Assembly: GCA_045589955.1 (NCBI GenBank)
Contig: JAZNQD010000015.1
Location: 1 to 45,663 of the forward strand
Reading direction: 5' to 3'
DNA from: CAJGCS01 sp045589955
GTDB lineage: Bacteria > Bacillota_I > Bacilli_A > ML615J-28 > CAG-313
Length of the DNA: 45,663 nucleotides
Every line of letters starts with the position of its first letter. Position 1 is the stretch's first letter. Below the pieces are notes generated by a model, which saw only the letters and a program-made list of their open reading frames with translations, did no database searches and was not told the DNA's origin. Both the position numbers and the translations under genes were made by a program. This document shows, piece after piece, positions 1-6,251 of this stretch.

Positions 1-660
1 AACTTCTCCTTTAATAACATTTATATCATTAGATACAAAGATATAATCAATTCGTGAAATAGGATTTATTGATGGGAAAGTTTTAATATTTTCATTAACT
101 GTATTTTTTAAAACTTTTGTTATTTCATAATAGTTTTTATCATTTGGTGTTAAATTCAAGTCTCCCATAAAAATAACATTATCTAGATCATTTACAAGTT
201 CTTTAATTAAGGATGTCCCGTTATCTTGTTCTTCTTTAGCTAAACCAAAATGGCTAACAAAAATATGATATTTTTTCTTTTCCTTATTTATATAAGCTTT
301 AATAACCGAACGTGATTCATAGAATACCGGTTCGTTGTGAGTAAGTGCATCTGGAATAGGAATAATTGATACATCGCACAGAGGATATCGAGATAATAGA
401 GCATTACCATACTCCCCACCCTTAATATTAATTGCTTTTCCAAATACAAAATAATATCCAAGCTTAGTAGCAATATATTCTGCTTGCTTTTCTAAGAATT
501 CAACCGGTGCATCATATACTTCATTTAAAGAAACAATATCTGGATTTACACTCTTAATTATTTCAACAATTTTGTTTAAATTAATAACAACTTCCTTTTT
601 AGTTAAACGATGCACATAATCAATTCCATGTTGAATATTATAGGTCATTAATCTTAGCAT
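1..660 (-). CDS. Endonuclease/exonuclease/phosphatase family protein (3' end outside window)
   Basis: Reading the minus strand from an ATG at 658-660 gives an open frame of 220 codons that runs off position 1 without a stop, so the C-terminus is missing. The product begins MLRLMTYNIQHGID, the first motif of the EEP (DNase I-like) fold. It continues with a catalytic-type Glu (SLNEVYDAP), a VSHFGLAKEE block, the metal/catalytic motif MGDLNLTPND and SRIDYIFVSND near the cut end. These are the Mg2+-dependent phosphodiesterase/phosphatase motifs; the substrate cannot be told. There is no signal peptide, so it is probably cytoplasmic. It overlaps the last 7 nt of the upstream pcp gene and is probably translated from the rlmD-pcp message. 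Confidence 0.85.
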   Translation of the reverse strand, partial: MLRLMTYNIQHGIDYVHRLTKKEVVINLNKIVEIIKSVNPDIVSLNEVYDAPVEFLEKQAEYIATKLGYYFVFGKAINIKGGEYGNALLSRYPLCDVSIIPIPDALTHNEPVFYESRSVIKAYINKEKKKYHIFVSHFGLAKEEQDNGTSLIKELVNDLDNVIFMGDLNLTPNDKNYYEITKVLKNTVNENIKTFPSINPISRIDYIFVSNDINVIKGEV

Positions 661-1238
661 AAAAAATCAATCACTTTATCAATAATTTTTTTCATCCTAT
701 CTAATGACATCGATGGAATATTTGGTTTATCCACAACTTGTTCATTTAAATATGGAAGATGGATAAATCCAGATTTAATATTTAAATGGTTTTGGTAGAT
801 ATAGTCTAATGTTTGATAATAAATATCATTACATACAAACGTACCCGCATGATAAGAAATGCCAAATAATTCATCATCTATATACTTAACTAATTCAGAA
901 ACCTCAATATTAGTTTGATAAGCTATTGGTGAATTTGTATTTATTACTTGATGATTTAATAGTTTATTAGCGTTATCTGGGATTGTTGCAGAATGCATAT
1001 TCAAAGCATAATATTCAATCATTATCTTTTTTCTACCACCAGCTAACCCCAAAGACAAAACAACATCTGGTTTTATTTCATTAATTGCATCAATTACCTT
1101 TTTAGCATCATTATTATATTCAACATTTAATAGTAATGTTTGAATATTTTTCTTACTATGATAATAATCTAATAATTCTTGAGCAGGATTAATTACATCG
1201 TTATTAAAAGGCTTAAAACCAGTAATTAATAATTTCAT
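654..1238 (-). CDS. pcp: Pyroglutamyl-peptidase I (pyrrolidone-carboxylate peptidase)
   Basis: A 194-residue protein of peptidase family C15, which removes N-terminal pyroglutamate from peptides in the cytoplasm. All three catalytic positions are recognisable: Glu75 in IMIEYYALN, Cys136 in AGTFVCNDIYY and His160 in GFIHLPYLNEQ. The family's N-terminal ITGFKPF and the segment SLGLAGGRKK are also present. The usual length is 200-215 residues, so this is a slightly short but complete member. It starts 3 nt after the stop of the rlmD-type gene and overlaps the following EEP gene, so the three genes form one minus-strand operon. The Shine-Dalgarno (GAAAGAAG) lies in the end of the upstream gene. 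Confidence 0.93.
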   Translation of the reverse strand: MKLLITGFKPFNNDVINPAQELLDYYHSKKNIQTLLLNVEYNNDAKKVIDAINEIKPDVVLSLGLAGGRKKIMIEYYALNMHSATIPDNANKLLNHQVINTNSPIAYQTNIEVSELVKYIDDELFGISYHAGTFVCNDIYYQTLDYIYQNHLNIKSGFIHLPYLNEQVVDKPNIPSMSLDRMKKIIDKVIDFLC

Positions 1239-1241
1239 AAT

Positions 1242-2609
1242 CTATCTTCTTTCAAGACAAACAATTGTTTCAACAGCACTTGTTTGTGGGAACATATCTA
1301 GAGGTTGTATCTTTGTAATGTTATAAACTCTTTGTAAGTGGTTACAGTTTTTCGCAAGTGTTGAAGGGTTACAAGAAACATAGATAAGTTTCTTTGCAGG
1401 ATGTTCTTGTAAGTAATGAATTAATTTTAATTCCATTCCAAGACGAGGAGGGTCCACTACAATAACATCGGGGTTCCATCCTTCTTTAGCCCATTTAACT
1501 AAATTAACAAGCATATTTCCTGAATAAAATCTTGCATTCTCAACAAAGTTTCTTTGGGCATTACCAATTGCATTTACGATAGCTTGTTTATTTGAGTCAA
1601 CGCCACGAACTTCTTTTGCTTTTTTGCTTAGGGTTAGACCAATTGTCCCAACACCACAATAGCCATCAACAACATTTTCATATCCTTTTAAATTAGCAAA
1701 TTTATCAATTTGGGCATAAAGCTTATTTGTTTGTTCTAGATTTAATTGGAAAAAAGCCGTTGGTAATAATTGAAATTCATAATCGCCGAGTTTTTCAGTG
1801 ATTGTTTCTTTACCAATAATTAGTTCAATATCATTTCCAAAAGTTTCAATACTATCTAAGTCATCATTAACAGTGTAATAAACACTAACAATATTATCAA
1901 TATTGATTAAGTCTTTGGCAATTTTGATTGTTCTTGCATCTTTCTTATAAAGAATTAATGTTAATTGAATTTCTTTTGTTAAAGTAGAACTTCTTAAAAC
2001 TAAATGTCTTAAAACACCTTCATGTGATTTAGGACTATAAGCAATAACTTGATGTTTTGTTAAATAAGCACATACTTTGGCAACTGCTTCACGAATATCT
2101 TCTTTTTCAACATCACATTTATTAATATAAACAAGTTTATTAGAGTCAAAAGAATATAAACCAGTAACTAATTTTTCGCCATCATAACGAACCGGTAACT
2201 TTGCTTTATTACGATAATGCCAAGGATTGTCCATAGTAATTGTATTTAAAAAAAGTTTCGGATTAAGTTTCTTATCAAAATAGCGATCAAATGCTTCCAT
2301 AACAATACTACGTTTTAGATCACCATGAGCACTGTAGTCGATATGTTGCAACTGACATCCACCACAAAGTTCATAATGAGGACATGGAGCTTTAATTCGT
2401 TGTTCAGATTCTTTCTTTACGCGAACAAGTTTAGCATTTGCATATTTATCAAACACTTCTGTTATACGTACGACAACTTCTTCTCCAGGAATTGCAAAAG
2501 GAACAAAAACAGCTAATTTTTTATAATAGCCAATCCCTTCTCCATTTATTCCTATTCTTTTAATTGTTATTAAAATTTCTTGATTTTTTGATACTACATT
2601 TTCTGCCAT
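1242..2609 (-). CDS. rlmD: 23S rRNA (uracil-C5)-methyltransferase, RlmD/RlmCD type
   Basis: A 455-residue RumA-family enzyme that makes 5-methyluridine in 23S rRNA using SAM. An N-terminal TRAM RNA-binding domain (about 8-67) is followed by a 4Fe-4S cysteine set: Cys76, Cys82 and Cys85 in CPHYELCGGC, plus Cys165. The Rossmann methyltransferase domain has DGYCGVGTIGL (315-325) and DPPRLGME (386-393). The nucleophile is Cys413 in YVSCNPSTLAKN and the general base is Glu447 in AVETIVCLE. Gram-positive members (RlmCD) often modify both U747 and U1939; the sequence alone does not show which sites this one uses. It heads the operon with pcp and the EEP gene. Its promoter lies in the intergenic region shared with the divergent gene at 2743. 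Confidence 0.93.
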   Translation of the reverse strand: MAENVVSKNQEILITIKRIGINGEGIGYYKKLAVFVPFAIPGEEVVVRITEVFDKYANAKLVRVKKESEQRIKAPCPHYELCGGCQLQHIDYSAHGDLKRSIVMEAFDRYFDKKLNPKLFLNTITMDNPWHYRNKAKLPVRYDGEKLVTGLYSFDSNKLVYINKCDVEKEDIREAVAKVCAYLTKHQVIAYSPKSHEGVLRHLVLRSSTLTKEIQLTLILYKKDARTIKIAKDLINIDNIVSVYYTVNDDLDSIETFGNDIELIIGKETITEKLGDYEFQLLPTAFFQLNLEQTNKLYAQIDKFANLKGYENVVDGYCGVGTIGLTLSKKAKEVRGVDSNKQAIVNAIGNAQRNFVENARFYSGNMLVNLVKWAKEGWNPDVIVVDPPRLGMELKLIHYLQEHPAKKLIYVSCNPSTLAKNCNHLQRVYNITKIQPLDMFPQTSAVETIVCLERR

Positions 2610-2618
2610 AATTTATAC

Positions 2619-2642
2619 CACTCTTTCGTATATATTATATCA
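2619..2642 (-). promoter_or_regulatory. Promoter -10 and ribosome binding site of the rlmD-pcp operon
   Basis: On the minus strand a TATAAT lies at 2634-2639, preceded by TGA to form an extended -10. A weak purine-rich ribosome site (GAAAGAGTGG, 2619-2628) sits before the ATG at 2609. The -35 region is poor (TTTGTA at 2657-2662), as is common with extended -10 promoters. Confidence 0.6.
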
Positions 2643-2691
2643 TACTCTTCCTTTTTTACAAAATGTAATAATTAAAAACTTTACTATTTAC

Positions 2692-2736
2692 TTTATATTT
2701 TTTAAATAAAATGGTATAATACTTACGTATGGAGGT
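2692..2736 (+). promoter_or_regulatory. Promoter and Shine-Dalgarno of the B-repeat membrane protein gene
   Basis: The -10 TATAAT at 2715-2720 is preceded by TGG (extended -10). The -35-like TTTATA at 2692-2697 has a 17-nt spacer. A perfect GGAGGT Shine-Dalgarno at 2731-2736 precedes the ATG at 2743. It is divergent from the rlmD promoter. Confidence 0.7.
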
Positions 2737-2742
2737 ATAAAT

Positions 2743-3570
2743 ATGTCAGAAACACAAAATGTTCAAGTTAAACAACCAATGGATCCAAATAAAAAAAGAA
2801 AAATTACAAAAATCATTACTTTTGTAGGTGGTGGTATTGGTATCATTGCTTTAATTCTTTTTGGTTTATTATTTACAAAACCAACGGCGAGAGTGTATTT
2901 TTATGGTAAAGGAATTAATTATGAAAATGTAGTTATTAATGACGATGGAACAATTAACTTTGATAAAACACCAACTCTTACAGGTTATGATTTTAAAGGA
3001 TGGTATGACAATGAAGACTTTAATGGCGAACCAATCGATCCTAAAAATGATACATTCTTAGAGGAACAAAAAACATTTAGATGGTTCGGTAAAACAGTTG
3101 AACAGCCTGTAACAACAAAGTTATATGCAAAATGGGAAGTACACAAATATAAAATCGAAGTATTAGATTATAATACAAAAGAACCAATTATTTTATATGA
3201 TGAAGATTCTCAACCAATTGAAAATTTAGAATTTTATATTACCCATCAATTAACATTTGATGATGATATTGAAGATTTCCAAAAATCTTATGCTAATAAT
3301 ATTTCTGGTGGGCCAGAAAAAGTATCTGTAGAAGAATACGAAAAGTTACTTGAAGAAGGTAAAGGATTGGCTATGGCACCAATTGTTAAAATTGAACAAA
3401 TTTGGAATTTTCATCTATTCAATGGTATGGAAGATTTAGAGTTTGTTGACGCAGAAGGAAACAAATTACCTGATATTAGACGCGCTGATTTAAAAATTGA
3501 ATTTGATGAAGATGGAAATGAGAAACCATTCAAAACAGTTTATGTTAAAAATTATCCAAGTCAAGAATAA
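2743..3570 (+). CDS. Membrane-anchored InlB B-repeat (Listeria-Bacteroides repeat) protein
   Basis: A 275-residue protein with a short basic cytoplasmic N-terminus, one membrane segment at about 21-45 (Gly/Ile/Leu-rich) and an extracellular remainder. Residues 48-131 form one InlB-type B-repeat (Flg_new), with the hallmark GYDFKGWYDNEDFNGEPI followed by TKLYAKW; such repeats are found in many Firmicutes surface proteins. Residues 132-275 are acidic and match nothing I recognise. There is no catalytic motif, cleavable signal or sorting signal, so it is anchored by the N-terminal helix. The gene has its own promoter and a strong terminator, so it is monocistronic. The function is unknown; an adhesin or envelope-structure role is only a guess. 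Confidence 0.85.
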   Translation: MSETQNVQVKQPMDPNKKRKITKIITFVGGGIGIIALILFGLLFTKPTARVYFYGKGINYENVVINDDGTINFDKTPTLTGYDFKGWYDNEDFNGEPIDPKNDTFLEEQKTFRWFGKTVEQPVTTKLYAKWEVHKYKIEVLDYNTKEPIILYDEDSQPIENLEFYITHQLTFDDDIEDFQKSYANNISGGPEKVSVEEYEKLLEEGKGLAMAPIVKIEQIWNFHLFNGMEDLEFVDAEGNKLPDIRRADLKIEFDEDGNEKPFKTVYVKNYPSQE

Positions 3571-3575
3571 TAAAT

Positions 3576-3603
3576 AAAGTAATGCTTTTGCATTACTTTT
3601 TTA
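3576..3603 (+). terminator. Rho-independent terminator after the B-repeat gene
   Basis: A 10-bp stem AAAGTAATGC / GCATTACTTT with a TTTT loop is followed by a run of T, 6 nt downstream of the stop codon. Confidence 0.9.
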
Positions 3604-3615
3604 TTGCAAATTTTT

Positions 3616-3643
3616 TTGAGTTCTAATAATTTTATTATATAAT
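3616..3643 (+). promoter_or_regulatory. Promoter of the tandem Cys-rich membrane protein genes
   Basis: TTGAGT (3616-3621) and TATAAT (3638-3643) are separated by 16 nt. A second TATAAT at 3647-3652 could serve instead. The ribosome site TAGAGGATTTT precedes the ATG at 3677. Confidence 0.6.
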
Positions 3644-3676
3644 TATTATAATTAAGGAATATAATTAGAGGATTTT

Positions 3677-4492
3677 ATGCGGAAAGTAAAACTGTCAAAA
3701 TTCAGGAAGAGTCAACTAATTGTATTTATTTATCGAATACTCCTTTTTATTGCAACAAGTATTCTTTTTTATCTAGCAATAAAAGATAATCAATTTGCAA
3801 TTAAACAGTTTGAAGTACTTCAAGGTTTTAATTTCTTCAAACAACTTTCATTATTTCACATTCTTTGGATATTATGGGTATTTGATATGTGTATACAATT
3901 ATTCCCTTTATCTGAAAGATTTAGAAATTTTATAAAGTTATCGAAAGGAGCTCAAAAGCTTCATAAAAATCACTACACTCCAAGTAAAAAAGAAGTAAAT
4001 CAAGATGTACTAAAAGAACAAATCAAAAAAGCAAATCGTAAAGCTTTACTGATTTTATTTTTATGGTGTGGAATTGCATTACTAGCAGCAACCGCCGTAA
4101 TCATCTTAAAAGTAACAACTACATATGACTTTTACATTGACTGCTTAATGCTACTTCTTACCCTTGGAGCTGGTATTTGTGATACTATATGCACTTTATT
4201 TTGGTGCCCATTTAGATTTATTCAAAAAAATCGTTGTTGCTTAACATGTCGTATTTATAACTGGGATCATATGATGATGTTTACACCAGTTGTAACTGTT
4301 CCTAGTTTTTATACTTGGAGTTTACTTGGCCTTGGAATAGTGACAATGATTGTTTGGGAAATCAAATACAAATTGCATCCTGAAAGATTCTTTGAATATA
4401 CTAATGAATCACTAAGATGTAAGAATTGTACCGATAAAAGATGTAAACAATTTGGTAAAATTATTATAAGAAACGAAAAAGGAGAAAATTAA
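3677..4492 (+). CDS. Cys-rich polytopic membrane protein, copy 1 (unknown function)
   Basis: A 271-residue protein that I cannot assign to a named family. It has about five hydrophobic segments (about 13-36, 55-77, 122-146, 153-177, 208-230). The most striking part is a cysteine set: C168/C172/C177 in CDTICTLFWCPFR, C187/C188/C191 in RCCLTCRIYNWDHMMMFTP, and a C-terminal C248/C251/C256 in RCKNCTDKRC. The pattern suggests binding of a metal, Fe-S centre or haem at the membrane face; that is inference. The downstream gene encodes a paralogue with every one of these cysteines conserved. The stop overlaps the next ATG by one base (TAATG), so the two are translationally coupled and probably act together. 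Confidence 0.75.
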   Translation: MRKVKLSKFRKSQLIVFIYRILLFIATSILFYLAIKDNQFAIKQFEVLQGFNFFKQLSLFHILWILWVFDMCIQLFPLSERFRNFIKLSKGAQKLHKNHYTPSKKEVNQDVLKEQIKKANRKALLILFLWCGIALLAATAVIILKVTTTYDFYIDCLMLLLTLGAGICDTICTLFWCPFRFIQKNRCCLTCRIYNWDHMMMFTPVVTVPSFYTWSLLGLGIVTMIVWEIKYKLHPERFFEYTNESLRCKNCTDKRCKQFGKIIIRNEKGEN

Positions 4493-5337
4493 TGGAAAAT
4501 CAAAGACCTCGAACAAAAATGTCTGAGCTTCGAAAAGGGCAATTACACATTTTCATTTTAAGACTTTGTATTTATGTTGCAACAATCGTCATTTATATTT
4601 TAAGTCTTTGTGGTAATGCATGGGCTGAAAGTCAATTTGACGTTTTAGAAGGATTTAAGTTCTTCGAACAGTTCTCAGTTTTCCATATTCTATGGGGAAT
4701 TTGGGTATATTGTATGTTATGCCAAATCATTCCTCTACCTGGAAGATTTAGAATGATAAATAAAATTTGTATTGGCTCACAAAAATTATTTAAAACTCAT
4801 TATAAGGAAGCACCAAATCGCCCAACGCGTAAAGAGTTAATGAAAGAATACTGGAAAATGACAAAACGTGGACTAGTACTACTTGCGGTATGGGTTGGGT
4901 CAATCGCAATTATTTCTGGAACAAAATTAGCATTAGAATTCACAAATGTTCTTCCTTCTCGAGAATTAAACAAAATATTATTTATGCTTTCTGCAACTTT
5001 CTATGCATGTGACTTAATTTGTGGATTATTCTGGTGTCCATTTAGAACATTCTTTATGAAACATCGTTGTTGTGTAAACTGTCGTATGTTCAACTGGGAT
5101 CATATGATGATGTTCACACCAATGACTGCTCTTCCAAGTTTTTATTCTTGGAGTTTACTTGGCATGGGCTTATTTGTAATGTTCTTATGGGAATTAATGA
5201 TTTTAATTCACCCGGAAAGATTCTTTGAATCTAGTAATGCAAATATTAAATGTGCAAACTGTACTGACCGTCGATGTCGTAAATTCGGTGGTACACATGC
5301 ACTACCTCACAAACAAGCAAATAACCAAACAAAATAA
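4492..5337 (+). CDS. Cys-rich polytopic membrane protein, copy 2 (unknown function)
   Basis: A 281-residue paralogue of the preceding protein, similar along its whole length. Shared blocks include a QFDVLEGFKFFEQ-type segment, FHILWGIWV, CDLICGLFWCPFR, RCCVNCRMFNWDHMMMFTP, SFYSWSLLG, HPERFFE and CANCTDRRC. Conserved cysteines are C173/C177/C182, C193/C194/C197 and C254/C257/C262. The TM layout matches copy 1. A good ribosome site (AAAAAGGAG) lies in the end of copy 1. The pair looks like an old tandem duplication kept as a hetero-pair; the two diverge mainly in the linker between TM2 and TM3 and at both ends. No enzymatic motif was recognised. Confidence 0.75.
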   Translation: MENQRPRTKMSELRKGQLHIFILRLCIYVATIVIYILSLCGNAWAESQFDVLEGFKFFEQFSVFHILWGIWVYCMLCQIIPLPGRFRMINKICIGSQKLFKTHYKEAPNRPTRKELMKEYWKMTKRGLVLLAVWVGSIAIISGTKLALEFTNVLPSRELNKILFMLSATFYACDLICGLFWCPFRTFFMKHRCCVNCRMFNWDHMMMFTPMTALPSFYSWSLLGMGLFVMFLWELMILIHPERFFESSNANIKCANCTDRRCRKFGGTHALPHKQANNQTK

Positions 5338-5363
5338 GTTGGAACGATTGTTCCAACTTTTTT
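5336..5363 (+). terminator. Rho-independent terminator after the tandem membrane genes
   Basis: Stem AAGTTGGAAC / GTTCCAACTT with a GATT loop and T-run, starting inside the stop codon of the upstream gene. Read on the minus strand it is followed by a weaker T-rich stretch, so it may also end the convergent pdaA transcript. A second hairpin (AACTGAAGT / ACTTCAGTT, 5368-5388) lies between the two genes. Confidence 0.88.
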
Positions 5364-5391
5364 AATTAACTGAAGTTTTACTTCAGTTTTA

Positions 5392-6168
5392 TCACAATGT
5401 CATTAGCGTTTCAAAAGAGTAACCAAGTTTAGTTGCCTCATCAATAATGGTAGGTAAACTTCTCGCATTACTAATAGATACACTGTGCATTAGAATAATT
5501 GCTCCATTATGAAGATTATCTAATACAATTTTTGTTGTTTCATCAACACTCATCTGTTTGTTAACATCCCAATCACAATGTGCCATTGACCAAAATACAT
5601 TTTTATAACCTAAATTAGAAACACATAATAATGATTTCTTATCAAAATCCCCTTTTGGAGGACGGAAATATTTAGCAATTTGCTTATTGGTAAGTTGATA
5701 ATATGCATCTTCAAGTTTTTGAAGATCTTTTACAATTTCTTCGTCTGTCATCTTATTGATACTACGATGAGAATAAGAATGACTGCACATTAAGTGTCCA
5801 TGATTTTCTAGCTTAATTACAAGTTCTGGGAAACGATTGATAAAATCCCCAGTAATAAAAAAGCTGGCTTTGATATTTTTTTCATCTAGAACATTAATAA
5901 TTTCATCTAAGACGCCGTTATCATAACCAGCATCAAAGGTTAAATACAATGTTTTTTTACTAGTATCACCTGTAAAGTAGGAATTAGTTCCTTTAATAAT
6001 TTCTTCATAATTACCAATACTAGGTGTACTATGATTACTATTACGAGTAAAACCCCAGCCATAAGCGCTAACGCTTGTGAAAGATAAAGAAAATATGGTG
6101 AACAAACAAAGGACAACTAAAAATAATTTTGATATATTTTTAATAATTAAAACTCCTTTCTTGTTCAT
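5392..6168 (-). CDS. pdaA: Polysaccharide deacetylase, PdaA-like (delta-lactam-biosynthetic de-N-acetylase)
   Basis: A CE4 (NodB-fold) deacetylase. Numbered from the ATG at 6168 (258 aa): TLYLTFDAGYDNG with Asp79, the HxxxH metal pair His130/His134 in SHSYSHRS, RPPKGDFD (169-176), VFWSMAHCDW and ILMHSVSISNA with His228. The TFDxGY(D/E)N motif and the VFWS...DW and LMHxVSxxNA blocks are those of PdaA, which de-N-acetylates muramic acid during spore-cortex delta-lactam formation. A signal peptide precedes SVSA-YGWG, so it acts outside the membrane. The start is uncertain. The longer frame (to 6225) begins inside the upstream terminator, the ATG at 6168 has no ribosome site before it, and a strong AAAGGAG lies downstream of it (see findings). 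Confidence 0.88.
   Translation of the reverse strand: MNKKGVLIIKNISKLFLVVLCLFTIFSLSFTSVSAYGWGFTRNSNHSTPSIGNYEEIIKGTNSYFTGDTSKKTLYLTFDAGYDNGVLDEIINVLDEKNIKASFFITGDFINRFPELVIKLENHGHLMCSHSYSHRSINKMTDEEIVKDLQKLEDAYYQLTNKQIAKYFRPPKGDFDKKSLLCVSNLGYKNVFWSMAHCDWDVNKQMSVDETTKIVLDNLHNGAIILMHSVSISNARSLPTIIDEATKLGYSFETLMTL
6153..6159 (-). promoter_or_regulatory. Strong Shine-Dalgarno inside the annotated start of pdaA
   Basis: AAAGGAG on the minus strand lies 7 nt after the only plausible ATG (6166-6168) and 5 or 8 nt before two in-frame ATT codons (6145-6147, 6142-6144). Starting at the second ATT would give a standard signal peptide beginning KNISKLFLVVL. Confidence 0.5.
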
Positions 6169-6210
6169 AATTATTATTAACAAATTATTTATTTTTAAAC
6201 TACCAATTAT

Positions 6211-6247
6211 TAACAAAAACAACAACAGGAAATCCTGTTGTTGTTTT
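6211..6247 (-). terminator. Terminator of the marR-pepP-amidase operon
   Basis: A 15-bp stem (AAAACAACAACAGGA / TCCTGTTGTTGTTTT, 6216-6247) is followed on the minus strand by TTTTTGTTAA. It starts 4 nt after the amidase stop. Confidence 0.88.
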
Positions 6248-6251
6248 CATA

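Noticed and set aside
5368..5388. Hairpin AACTGAAGT/ACTTCAGTT as a terminator of the minus-strand pdaA gene
   Set aside because: On the minus strand it is followed by AATTAA rather than a T-run. The adjacent hairpin at 5336-5358 is a better candidate for both directions.
6169..6225. Longer N-terminus of the PdaA-like protein starting at 6225
   Set aside because: That start lies inside the right half of the upstream operon's terminator, has no ribosome site, and adds a second hydrophobic stretch before the real signal peptide.
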